Shown one piece after another: positions 43,901 through 57,300 of a stretch of 64,000 bases of DNA. Below the pieces are notes generated by a model that was not told the DNA's origin, did no database searches, and worked only from the letters and a program-made list of their open reading frames with translations. The stretch is from a virus. The position numbers were made by a program, and so were the translations under genes. Location: the IMG/VR virus record IMGVR_UViG_3300031963_000003, positions 62,001 to 126,000 of that record. One strand, written 5' to 3'. Numbering within the stretch: the stretch's first letter is position 1; each line of letters begins with the position of its first letter.

Positions 43901-45216
43901 ACAAAATCACAAAAAATACAAATGGAATCAGTGTTAAAGTTTATACTGATAATACCGTTTATTGCGACTCAAACAGTGGATGTACATTAGTGAGTGATGT
44001 GTTTTTTGAAGTAATTGGATACAAAACAGGTATCCAACAAGGTTCAACATGGCCATTTAACATTTATGCTAATTGTGTAAGTGGAACAAATGAAAATGCG
44101 GATGTTTACATTCAAAAAGTTAGTGATTGTGTATATAAATTAACTGGTTTTTCAGAAAATGATGTAATAGATTTTAATATTGTAGATGCAGCAAATAAAG
44201 AAGTAAAATTCAAAATTGAAGGTCTACAACCCAAAATTGAACATGACCCATGTCCAACACCATCAGGAAAAAGTCACGTAGAATTATTTAGTATTGTTGG
44301 TTACCAAGGAACAATATCATCCCCAATTTCAGTTGTTTCAGGTGCAACATATTGTGACAATTACACAGGTTACACAATACAACCAAAAGTTGAATACAAA
44401 TCAAACTTTAACTATGGTTTAAAATGTGACTCTATAGTTTTAGTAGTTGATAGCGGATTAACCATTGACAACCAAACTACAGATGACAATATTGAAAGTT
44501 ATATTAGTGGTGGTACGATAAGTGGTAAAAGTGTTTGTGATTTAAATGTTGGGGAATATGTTTTATCTGCATCTTACAAACAATGTACAGAATATAGTCA
44601 CCAACAAATTGTGAATGGACCTGTATCAGGGTATTCATTTACGTACAACTATCAAAAACTTGAAATTACAGACATTGAATGTTTAGCATCAATCAAGAAA
44701 AGTATCATTACAGGATTAACCCAAAATAATACTTATGAAGTTTTTGAAGTTTTACCAACAACACAACTAAGAGTTTATACAAATAGAATCATTGAAAATT
44801 TTGGAACACCTACAAATAGTGTTTACTTTTTTGACGATAGGTTCCCAGAGGAATTACAAAAAAAACCAACAGATTTTATTGAACCTTGTTGTGACCATCC
44901 GAAAGAATTATATAACCATGGGGATTATTTAATAAACAAATATGGTAAAACCATAGAAGTAATTGATGTCGACTTAAATTATTGCGATACAGGATTATAC
45001 TTCAATCTAAATTTTGAATTAGACAATACACCACTAACTGATGAATTTGTTGTTGTTTTCAATGGAAATAACAGCGACCAAATTCTGATGAAACACAAAT
45101 ACGATAAACATCCAAATATTGGATTCAACCTCGGTCAATATTATATCGATGCCAACCATTGTCCTACAGAACCAACTAATGAGGAATTAAGTAGTTCCAT
45201 TTTTGATTGTCCATGA
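40972..45216 (+). CDS. Large baseplate-to-fibre structural protein with a tail-protein-I-like segment (1414 aa)
   Basis: No full-length family recognised. Residues about 436-463 read RLLINLAHIYKSKGTKSSID followed by FFLKFLGAPEP. This is very like the conserved helix of P2 gpI-type and related baseplate proteins (l..L...kGT......l...lG). The N-terminal 100 residues are Ser/Lys-rich and may be disordered. The second half is beta-rich with scattered cysteines and Gly/Thr stretches such as TSGVTSGDTVNLSL. Its stop overlaps a small ORF (ATGA), 90 nt before the giant fibre gene. A structural link between baseplate and fibres is the simplest reading. Confidence 0.6.
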   Translation: MARRKVPSQASSGAETFNDFLVGRQITDGSSALTNTVFALDKSIPDKDSKNFTSNPFSQFLTLDTLKEVEGIQTTSATPRKKRTDEVRFKGNKKYADKSLFGSLTSRILVSLTRIINKFPGGISILSDSPIGVSNYSASGITYNDSTNTTTFYIERSKIFNPFDLVFVEPNSVVKPETENELRNFYSSYTKYVVVTNNTPYPILEYSEPNTNNRIYLKVYGQPFTGSTYSENLLIRPNDGLVEEFFEGLDDLEESLLNRETNPIYTSSFKVPRDVQDNSKTSLVDVVITWPISNDGYNIQITGFDYDLYVGKLKDIADEIDVYKSNLMVRFLAAPQLFEFDTEDKRAESVFQLYGQSFDSVKKYIDNIAYMRNVSYDGINNLPDVLLKNLAENLGLSTLNLFDENSLNDVLYSRLQSNYDGVSTGTNLIEAEYEFYRRLLINLAHIYKSKGTKSSIDFFLKFLGAPEPLIRIDEYIYKVTSIPSSFNLQQDIYDAIQGNKRYSYATFDSTGFTYSKVYYSASTTFDREGYPVDEKTGLPRRAYNETENIFFGKGSGWYDITLSHRTPLVLDSSNSILTGNTKTIKTKNKNYTYGEEYFDLYRTLPGLDTGYELVSAVDNKDGKPIEDDYLLILNRKNIGIYISPSRGIDYDIFRQSRELLISFGTNTLLPQTGKTFAEFLDTFIHGLVTNSNKIRYKKNYIQLEDVYRDYISQTTGFTPYNQINVIEFVNKLSPYWPQLVEQLVPSTTQWTGGNLIENNVFGRPKYQYRYDCQPLEFIEELYPDFENVIEEDLENILGEENNFRGLINLTGVTYYPVIEIDGTVYGGADYTGLTSSMYVIVSGTSNTSNSAKLFDAQPFTGCTSGVTSGDTVNLSLICDYKDYLEPDVTKIKELWLSALSVLIDDVTITRNSAGYEPYSAFTGTTGQTYFSETIPLIKYTTYTDENGVEKVKFSSVKLGPNECSVVDYFDYRFDADYKITKNTNGISVKVYTDNTVYCDSNSGCTLVSDVFFEVIGYKTGIQQGSTWPFNIYANCVSGTNENADVYIQKVSDCVYKLTGFSENDVIDFNIVDAANKEVKFKIEGLQPKIEHDPCPTPSGKSHVELFSIVGYQGTISSPISVVSGATYCDNYTGYTIQPKVEYKSNFNYGLKCDSIVLVVDSGLTIDNQTTDDNIESYISGGTISGKSVCDLNVGEYVLSASYKQCTEYSHQQIVNGPVSGYSFTYNYQKLEITDIECLASIKKSIITGLTQNNTYEVFEVLPTTQLRVYTNRIIENFGTPTNSVYFFDDRFPEELQKKPTDFIEPCCDHPKELYNHGDYLINKYGKTIEVIDVDLNYCDTGLYFNLNFELDNTPLTDEFVVVFNGNNSDQILMKHKYDKHPNIGFNLGQYYIDANHCPTEPTNEELSSSIFDCP

Positions 45217-45335
45217 TAAAAACTGTAAAAATAGACGTTGACAATACCCGAATAAATGAGTATATTTTTATAATAAAAATAGATATAGATAAGACTGTAG
45301 ATTTAAATGGCATTAATAAAAATAAACACAGGTAA
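45213..45335 (+). CDS. Possible 40-aa leader peptide/small ORF before the giant gene
   Basis: The ATG overlaps the stop of the 1414-aa gene as ATGA. The frame encodes MIKTVKIDVDNTRINEYIFI and goes on to end inside the start of the giant gene, overlapping it by 29 nt. The stop/start overlap and the Ile/Asp/Lys-rich, strand-like peptide make translation possible. It could couple or attenuate translation of the giant gene, or be chance. Confidence 0.25.
   Translation: MIKTVKIDVDNTRINEYIFIIKIDIDKTVDLNGINKNKHR
45263..45281. promoter_or_regulatory. AT-rich palindrome upstream of the giant gene
   Basis: TATTTTTAT (45263-45271) and ATAAAAATA (45273-45281) are perfect 9-bp inverted arms around one base, ending 25 nt before the ATG. 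The left arm is a one-base-longer variant of the TATTTATW motif. It may be a promoter/operator for the fibre gene. Confidence 0.35.
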
Positions 45336-48300
45336 TTTTGATGGTGAAATTGGTGTTATCACATTTTATCCTTGTACTGGCGGTACCTTGAATTTAGGTA
45401 CTGTCGTGATGCCATATTATTACGACACAAACTACTACTTAGGTACTTACTCAGTTTATTTTCCGTCACTTGATAAAACTTGTGTGGCTGAGATTCCTTG
45501 CCCTACACCTTCACCTACACCTTCACCAACACTTACACCATCATTAACACCAACACCAACAACCTTTACTTCAAATACCCCAACCCCAACAGTTACCAAA
45601 ACCCCTACTGTTACACCTACGGTTACAAAAACACCTACTGTTACCCCAACCAATACTATCACTCCAACAAATACTCCTACGAATACCGTAACTCCGACTA
45701 ATACTCCAACAAACGAGCCTACAGTTACCCCAACTGAAACTCCTACAGTTACTCCAACTAACACAGTAACTCCAACCAATACCCCAACAAATACCCCAAC
45801 GGTTACCCCAACTGAAACTCCTACAGTTACCCCAACTAACACAGTAACTCCAACCGAATCACCAGCCAACACACCTACTGTAACTCCTACGAATACAGTT
45901 ACACCAACCGAGACACCAACTGTTACTCCGACCGAAACTCCAACTGTAACCCCAACAAATACGGTAACCCCAACCAATACACCAACTGAAACACCTACCA
46001 ACACCCCAACAAATACAGTTACCCCTACCGAAACTCCAACTGTAACTCCAACAAATACGGTAACCCCTACCGAAACACCTACCAATACACCAACTCATAC
46101 AGTAACCCCTACCGAAACACCAACCAATACCCCAACTAATACACCGACTGAAACACCCACTAACACCCCAACAAATACTGTTACCCCAACTAATACACCA
46201 ACCGAAACACCAACCGAAACACCAACCAATACCCCAACCAACACCGTAACTCCAACTGTTACCCCAACTGTTACCCCAACTGTAACTCCAACCAATACTG
46301 TTACCCCAACTAATACACCAACCGAAACACCAACCGAAACACCAACCAATACTCCAACCAACACCGTAACCCTAACCGTTACCCCTACCGAAACACCAAC
46401 CAACACCCCAACTAATACTCCGACTAACACAGTAACACCAACACTGAGTCCAACCGTTACCCCTACCGAAACACCTACCAATACCCCAACCAACACCATA
46501 ACACCAACTAACACTCCGACTAATACCTCAACTGTAACTCCAACCAATACTGTAACTCCAACCAATACACCCACTGTAACACAAACTGAAACACCTACCC
46601 TAACACCAACAAATACTGCAACCGTTACACCAACTCAAACCCCAACCAATACTCCTACCAATACTGTTACACCAACGGTTACCCCAACTAACACTCCAAC
46701 TGTAACTCCAACAAATACGGTAGCTCCAACTAATACACCTACAAATACACCAACCGAAACACCAACAAATACCCCCACCAACACACCAACAAATACTCCC
46801 ACAGAAACACCAACACTTACACCAACCAACACCGTAACCCCTACCAATACAGTCACACCAACCAATACTGTTACAGTGACTCCAACAGAAACTGTGACAC
46901 CAACTAATACACCTACAAACACCCCAACTAATACACCAACAAATACGGTTACACCTACGAATACTCCAACCAACACAGTAACTCCAACAAATACTCCAAC
47001 TAACACTCCAACATTAAGTCCTACCAATACCGTAACTCCTACCAACACCCCAACAAACACACCGACGAATACAGTAACTCCAACTCAGACACCTACAAAT
47101 ACTCCTACAAATACCGTTACACCAACCAATACCCCAACCAATACCCCAACCAACACCGTAACTCCAACAAACACTCCTACCAACACTCCTACAAACACTC
47201 CCACAAATACCGTAACTCCAACCAACACCGTAACTCCGACTAATACACCTACAAACACACCAACGAATACTGTGACTCCTACATTGAGTCCTACGGTAAC
47301 ACCAACTAACACCGTAACACCAACCAATACTCCAACCAATACACCTACCAATACTGTGACTCCTACATTGAGTCCTACGGTAACACCAACTAACACCGTA
47401 ACACCAACCAATACTCCAACTAACACGCCGACCAACACTCCTACTAACACTGTAACACCAACATTGAGTCCAACAGTGACTCCAACCAATACAGTTACCC
47501 CCACAAACACCCCGACAAATACTGTAACTCCAACCAATACTGTAACTCCAACAAATACACCAAGTGTAACTGTGACGGTTTCACCAACACCAGCACCTTC
47601 TTGTGACATTGATTATACAATGTTACCCTCACCAACTCCAACGAGCACCCCAACACCCACCAATACTCCAACGGTAACACCAACCAACACTGTAACACCA
47701 TCCGTTACATTAACCAATACTCCCACAAACACACCAACCAATACAGTAACTCCTACTAACACCCCAACTAATACACCAACAAAAACTGTTACACCAACTT
47801 TAACTCCAACAAATACTCCAACTAATACTGTAACACCAACCAATACACCAACAAACACTCCTACCAATACAGTTACTCCTACATTGAGTCCAACAGTTAC
47901 TCCTACCAATACTGTTACCCCAACCAATACTCCTACCAATACCCCAACCAATACAGTTACACCTACATTGACTCCAACAGCGACCCCAACCAACACCGTA
48001 ACCCCTACAAATACCCCAACATTAAGCCCCACCAATACTCCAACCAACACCGTAACCCCTACAAATACTGTAACACCAACGAATACCCCAACCAACACTC
48101 CGACAAACACCCCAACAAACACTGTAACACCAACCAACACTCCAACAAACACTGTAACACCGACCAATACTCCAACAAATACCCCTACTAATACTGCTAC
48201 TCCTACAAATACACCAACTAATACTCCTACCAATACGGTAACCCCTACAAATACACCAACTAACACTCCTACCAATACGGTATCCCCAACACTGACACCT

Positions 48301-51300
48301 ACTAACACCCCTACGAACACCGTAACACCAACAAACACACCAACTAACACACCAACTAATACTGTAACACCAACTAACACTCCTACCAACACCCCAACCA
48401 ACACAGTTACTCCTACCAATACGCCAACTAATACTCCTACCAATACGGTAACGCCAACATTGAGTCCAACAGTGACTCCAACCAATACCGTTACACCAAC
48501 TCAAACCCCTACAAATACCCCAACTAACACCGTAACACCAACCAATACACCTACGAATACCCCCACTAATACTCCAACAAATACCGTAACCCCAACAAAC
48601 ACGCCTACGAATACACCAACAGTAACCCCTACCAATACCGTAACCCCAACAAATACACCGACGGTAACTCCGACCAATACAGTCACACCAACTAATACAC
48701 CAACCAACACTCCTACCAATACGGCTACCAATACAGTTACTCCTACCAATACACCCACAAATACACCAACAAATACGGTTACACCAACTAACACTCCTAC
48801 TAATACTCCAACAAATACCGTAACACCGACACTGACACCTACAAATACCCCGACAAACACTCCAACCAATACAGTTACTCCAACCAATACTGTAACTCCT
48901 ACCAACACCCCTACCAACACCCCAACAAATACTCCAACAAATACAGTCACCCCAACTAATACTCCAACCAATACTGTCACCCCTACCAATACTCCTACAA
49001 ACACCCCCACCAATACTGTCACCCCTACCAATACTCCTACCAATACTCCTACAAATACAGTAACTCCAACTAACACCCCAACAAATACTCCAACAAATAC
49101 AGTCACCCCAACCAATACTCCTACCAATACGCCCACCAATACTGTCACCCCTACCAATACTCCTACCAATACTTCTACAAATACAGTAACTCCAACTAAT
49201 ACTCCTACCAATACGCCTACTAATACTGTAACTCCAACCAACACCCCAACTGTAACTCCTACCAATACTGTTACACCAACAAACACTCCTACTAACACAC
49301 CAACCAATACTGTTACACCAACAAACACTCCTACTAACACACCAACCAATACGGTAACTCCTACCAACACCCCAACTAACACACCAACCAATACGGTAAC
49401 TCCTACCAACACCCCAACTAACACCCCAACAAATACTGTTACACCAACAAATACTCCCACCAATACCCCAACAAACACGGTGACTCCAACAAACACTCCT
49501 ACTAACACCCCAACAAATACAGTAACACCAACATTGAGTCCTACAGTAACTCCTACGAACACAGTAACTCCTACAAATACTCCCACAAACACTCCGACCA
49601 ACACCGTTACACCAACAAATACCCCAACCAATACCCCGACAAATACAGTAACCCCAACTAACACACCTACCAACACTCCAACTAATACAGTAACTCCCAC
49701 ATTAAGTCCAACTGTGACTCCTACTAATACTGTGACTCCTACAAACACTCCTACCAACACACCAACAAATACAGTTACACCTACATTGAGTCCAACAGTG
49801 ACTCCAACCAGCACCGTAACCCCAACTAATACGCCAACATTAAGTCCTACCAATACTCCAACCAACACTGTTACTCCTACAAATACCGTTACACCAACCA
49901 ATACACCTACCAATACCCCAACAAACACCGTAACCCCAACACTAACCCCAACTAACACTCCAACCAATACTCCTACAAATACGGTATCTCCAACCAACAC
50001 CGTAACCCCAACAAATACACCAACTAACACTCCAACCAATACTCCCACCAACACTGTTACTCCAACCAACACCCCGACCAACACTCCGACTAATACAGTA
50101 ACTCCTACCAATACCCCAACAAATACCCCAACAAATACAGTTACACCTACATTGAGTCCAACGGTGACTCCTACTAATACTGTAACTCCTACCAACACTC
50201 CGACCAACACACCAACCAATACTGTTACACCTACATTGAGTCCAACGGTGACTCCTACTAATACTGTTACACCCACTAACACGCCAACTAACACTCCTAC
50301 TAACACTGTAACACCAACTCAGACTCCCACGAACACGCCTACAAATACAGTAACACCTACTAACACACCTACTAATACACCAACAAATACGGTAACACCA
50401 ACCAACACCCCTACGAACACGCCGACTAACACCCCAACCAATACAGTCACACCAACTAATACCGTAACTCCAACAAATACGCCAACCAATACTCCTACCA
50501 ATACGCCAACCAATACCGTAACACCAACTCAGACACCGACAAATACCCCAACAAAAACTGTTACACCAACATTGAGTCCGACTGTGACACCAACAAATAC
50601 TGTTACTCCAACCAATACCCCCACCAATACTCCAACTAACACAGTAACCCCAACCAATACTCCAACTGTAACACCTACGAATACTGTTACACCTACAAAT
50701 ACACCGACGAATACACCAACCAATACGGTAACTCCAACCAACACCCCAACCAATACCCCAACTAGTACTGTTACACCAACATTAAGCCCGACACTAACAC
50801 CAACCAATACAGTAACTCCAACATTGAGTCCGACTGTAACTCCAACAAGAACGGTTACACCTACTTTAACACCAACCAATACACCGACAAATACGGTAAC
50901 CCCTACAAATACTCCCACCAACACCCCAACAAACACTCCAACCAATACAGTCACCCCAACAAACACCGTAACACCAACCAACACCCCCACAAACACTCCA
51001 ACCAATACTCCAACAAACACCGTAACACCAACCAACACACCAACCAAGACTGTAACTCCAACCAATACCCCAACCAATACTCCAACTAATACAGTAACCC
51101 CAACTAATACACCAACCAATACTCCAACGAACACCGTAACTCCAACCAACACCCCAACCAACACTGTAACTCCAACAAATACACCTACAGTTACCCCGAC
51201 TAACACAGTAACACCTACACTGAGTCCGACTGTAACCCCTACGAATACAGTTACACCAACTCAGACACCTACAAATACTCCAACTAACACCGTAACTCCT

Positions 51301-54300
51301 ACCAACACACCAACTAACACACCAACTAACACTGTTACACCCACAAATACACCAACCAATACAGTTACTCCTACCAATACACCTACTAACACTCCAACTA
51401 ACACAGTAACCCCTACCAATACCCCTACGAACACTCCTACTAATACAGTAACTCCTACAAACACCGTAACACCAACCAACACACCAACCAATACTCCAAC
51501 CAACACTGTCACCCCTACATTGAGTCCTACGGTAACTCCTACGAACACAGTTACCCCTACTAACACACCGACTAAGACCGTGACTCCCACATTGAGTCCG
51601 ACTGTGACTCCTACAAATACTGTTACACCAACTCAAACCCCTACGAATACACCAACTAATACAGTTACACCAACTAATACACCTACAAACACCCCAACAA
51701 ATACAGTTACACCTACAAATACCCCAACTAACACTCCAACCAATACAGTAACCCCTACACTGAGTCCAACCGTAACACCAACTAATACTGTCACACCCAC
51801 GAATACACCAACCAATACCCCTACGAATACTGTAACCCCTACCAACACCCCTACTAATACTCCTACAAATACGGTTACACCAACTAACACTCCAACAAGA
51901 ACGGTTACACCTACTTTAACACCAACCAATACACCGACAAATACGGTAACCCCTACAAATACTCCCACCAATACCCCAACAAACACGGTGACTCCTACAT
52001 TAACACCAACTGTAACTCCTACAAATACCGTAACACCAACCAATACTCCTACAAATACTCCTACTAACACAGTAACACCTACCAATACCCCTACAAACAC
52101 ACCAACAAACACTGTAACTCCAACTAACACCCCTACTAATACTCCGACGAATACGGTAACTCCAACCAATACCCCAACAAACACACCTACCAACACCGTA
52201 ACACCTACAAATACTCCTACTAAAACTGTGACTCCCACATTGAGTCCAACAGTTACACCTACCAACACCGTAACACCTACAAATACTCCCACAAATACCC
52301 CTACTAACACAGTAACACCAACAAATACACCAACCAACACTCCAACTAATACCGTTACCCCAACTAACACACCTACAAATACACCAACAAATACTGTGAC
52401 TCCTACATTGAGTCCAACAGTTACACCTACCAACACCGTAACACCTACAAATACCCCTACCAACACCCCAACAAATACAGTAACACCTACATTGAGTCCG
52501 ACTGTGACTCCAACTAACACCGTTACGCCAACTAACACACCTACCAACACTCCAACTAACACCGTAACCCCTACCAGCACCCCCACAAGAACCGTTACAC
52601 CTACATTAACTCCAACCAATACCCCTACTAATACCGTAACCCCAACAAATACCCCAACCAATACCCCTACTAATACCGTAACCCCAACAAATACCCCAAC
52701 AAACACTCCAACTAATACCGTAACCCCAACAAATACCCCAACAAACACTCCAACTAATACCGTAACCCCTACCAACACCCCCACAAGAACCGTTACACCT
52801 ACATTAACTCCAACCAACACACCAACTAATACTGTAACCCCAACCAACACTCCTACAAACACTCCAACGAATACAGTTACACCAACCAATACACCAACTA
52901 ACACCCCAACCAACACTGTAACTCCAACATTGAGCCCTACAGTGACTCCCACTAATACAGTTACACCAACTAACACACCAACCAATACCCCAACCAACAC
53001 CGTAACTCCAACAAACACCCCTACTAAAACTGTAACTCCCACATTGAGCCCTACGGTAACCCCAACAAACACTGTTACTCCAACCAACACCCCAACTAAT
53101 ACTCCAACTAATACTGTTACTCCAACCAACACCCCAACCAACACCCCAACTAATACTGTTACACCGACCAACACACCAACGAATACTATAACTCCTACTA
53201 ATACTCCTACCAAAACTGTTACACCAACTCTAACCCCAACGAATACACCGACCAATACTCCTACAAACACAGTAACCCCAACCAATACCGTAACACCAAC
53301 TAACACTCCAACCAACACTGTAACTCCAACTAATACACCAACCAACACCCCAACTAATACTCCGACAAACACTGTTACGCCAACCAATACACCAACAAAA
53401 ACTGTCACACCAACTTTAACCCCAACCAACACCGTAACACCAACCAATACCCCGACTAATACACCTACAAATACTGTTACTCCAACTAATACACCTACAA
53501 ACACTCCAACCAACACCGTAACCCCAACCAATACACCAACTAATACGGTGACTCCCACATTGAGTCCTACGGTAACTCCTACAAATACTGTAACCCCTAC
53601 TAATACTCCTACCAAAACTGTTACACCAACTCTAACCCCAACGAATACTCCTACCAATACTGTAACCCCTACCAATACTCCTACCAATACTGTAACCCCT
53701 ACCAATACTCCTACCAATACTCCAACAAATACTGTTACCCCAACTCAGACACCTACTAACACTCCAACGAATACAGTCACACCAACCAACACACCAACTA
53801 ATACTGTAACTCCTACATTGAGTCCTACGGTAACTCCGACCAATACGGTAACCCCAACAAACACACCAACTAACACACCAACTAATACTGTAACGCCAAC
53901 TAATACACCAACAAAAACTGTTACACCAACTTTAACTCCAACCAATACCCCAACTAATACTGTAACACCTACCAATACACCAACAAACACTGTTACGCCA
54001 ACTTTAACTCCAACCAATACCCCGACCAATACCCCAACAAATACCGTTACTCCAACCAACACAGTTACCCCGACCAATACCCCAACTAAGACAGTCACCC
54101 CAACTCAGACTCCCACCAATACTCCAACCAATACCCCCACAAACACTGTAACTCCAACAAACACTGTTACGCCAACAAATACTCCAACTAATACGGTAAC
54201 ACCGACTAACACTGTAACGCCGACCAATACCGTAACCCCCACTAACACTGTAACTCCAACGAATACAGTTACACCGACCAATACTCCAACAAGAACTGTT

Positions 54301-57300
54301 ACGCCTACCTTAACCCCTACAAATACTCCAACAAATACGGTAACTCCGACCAACACACCAACTAACACACCAACTAACACAGTTACCCCGACTAACACCC
54401 CAACCAATACGGTAACCCCTACTAACACACCTACTAATACACCAACCAAGACTGTTACTCCTACATTAACTCCTACCGTTACTCCAACGAATACAGTTAC
54501 ACCGACCAATACCCCGACTAATACTAATACCCCTACTAATACACCTACAAACACTCCTACTAACACAGTAACCCCAACCAATACACCAACAAAAACTGTC
54601 ACACCAACTTTAACCCCAACAAATACACCGACCAACACACCAACTAATACAGTGACTCCAACCAATACTGTTACCCCAACAAACACTCCAACCAAGACTG
54701 TTACTCCTACATTAACACCAACCAACACTCCGACCAATACGGTAACCCCTACAAATACCCCAACTAACACCCCAACAAACACTGTTACGCCAACTAATAC
54801 ACCAACCAAGACTGTTACTCCTACATTAACTCCAACCAATACCCCTACTAATACCGTAACCCCAACAAATACCCCAACAAACACTCCAACCAATACTGTA
54901 ACACCAACGAATACTGTTACCCCAACATTGAGTCCTACTAATACCCCAACTAATACTGTAACACCCACCAACACACCCACCAACACACCAACAAATACTG
55001 TTACACCAACCAATACACCAACAAAAACCGTAACACCTACATTAACACCAACAAACACTCCTACAAACACCCCAACAAATACCGTTACTCCAACCAACAC
55101 CGTAACCCCAACTAACACACCAACTAATACGGTGACTCCCACCAATACCGTTACACCTACAAACACTGTTACACCTACTAATACTGTTACACCTACTAAT
55201 ACTGTAACACCAACTAATACACCAACCAAGACTGTAACACCTACATTAACTCCAACCAATACTCCAACAAACACCGTAACACCAACTCAGACACCGACTA
55301 ATACTCCTACAAATACCGTAACTCCTACCAATACACCAACAAAAACTGTCACACCAACTTTAACTCCAACAAATACCCCAACCAATACTGTTACACCAAC
55401 TCAAACCCCTACGAATACACCAACTAATACAGTTACACCAACTAACACAGTCACCCCGACCAACACACCTACCAATACCCCAACCAATACTGTTACACCT
55501 ACCTTAACTCCTACAAATACTCCTACAAATACAGTAACCCCAACCAATACACCAACAAAAACCGTAACACCTACATTAACACCAACAAACACTCCTACAA
55601 ACACTCCCACGAATTCCGTTACTCCTACTAATACTGTTACCCCCACTAACACCCCAACTAACACAGTAACGCCGACTAATACTGTTACTCCAACCAATAC
55701 CGTAACTCCTACAAATACGGTAACCCCAACCAATACTGTAACGCCAACTAATACCCCAACCAAGACAGTTACACCAACTCAGACACCTACTAATACACCA
55801 ACCAACACTGTAACACCAACTAACACACCTACCAACACTCCAACTAACACCGTAACTCCTACTAATACACCAACAAAAACTGTTACACCAACTCTAACAC
55901 CAACAAATACCCCTACGAACACTGTAACTCCAACCAATACACCAACAAAAACTGTTACACCAACTTTAACTCCGACCAACACGGTAACCCCAACCAATAC
56001 TCCTACTAATACTCCTACTAATACAGTAACCCCCACCAATACTCCGACCAATACGGTGACTCCCACATTGAGTCCTACAGTTACCCCTACGAACACCGTT
56101 ACACCAACAAATACCCCAACCAAGACTGTAACTCCTACATTAACTCCTACAAATACCCCTACTAATACTGTAACCCCTACCAATACTCCAACTAATACAC
56201 CTACTAAAACTGTCACCCCTACAGTTACTCCTACTAATACAGTTACCCCAACCAACACTCCCACAAACACTCCTACAAACACTGTAACCCCTACATTGAG
56301 TCCTACAGTTACCCCTACGAACACCGTTACACCAACAAATACCCCAACCAATACTCCGACAAATACAGTTACACCGACCAATACGCCCACAAATACTCCT
56401 ACTAATACTGTTACACCCACTAACACCCCAACAAATACTCCAACAAATACAGTTACACCGACCAATACACCCACAAATACACCAACAAATACAGTTACAC
56501 CGACCAACACACCAACAAAAACTGTAACACCAACTTTAACTCCAACCAATACACCCACAAATACACCAACAAATACGGTTACACCAACAAATACAGTAAC
56601 CCCAACTAATACACCGACTAAGACAGTCACCCCAACCAATACCCCAACAAATACTCCAACCAACACACCAACTAACACGGTTACCCCAACCAATACTGTT
56701 ACACCAACAAACACACCCACTAATACACCAACCAAGACTGTAACTCCTACATTGAGTCCTACAGTTACTCCTACTAATACAGTAACACCCACCAACACAC
56801 CAACTAACACGGTTACCCCAACCAATACACCAACCAAGACTGTTACACCTACATTAACACCTACTAATACTCCGACCAATACTGTAACCCCTACATTGAG
56901 TCCTACAGTTACCCCTACGAACACCGTTACACCAACAAATACTCCTACAAACACCCCAACCAAGACTGTTACACCTACATTAACACCTACTAATACTGTT
57001 ACACCTACATTAACACCAACCAATACTCCAACGAACACTCCTACCAATACTCCTACAAACACGGTAACACCAACAAACACTGTTACACCAACAAATACTC
57101 CTACAAACACTCCGACCAAGACTGTTACACCTACATTAACACCTACTAATACTCCTACGAATACTGTTACCCCAACAAATACTCCAACAAGAACTGTTAC
57201 TCCTACATTAACACCGACCAATACTCCTACGAATACTGTTACCCCAACAAATACTCCAACAAATACACCTACTAATACAGTTACACCAACTAACACACCT

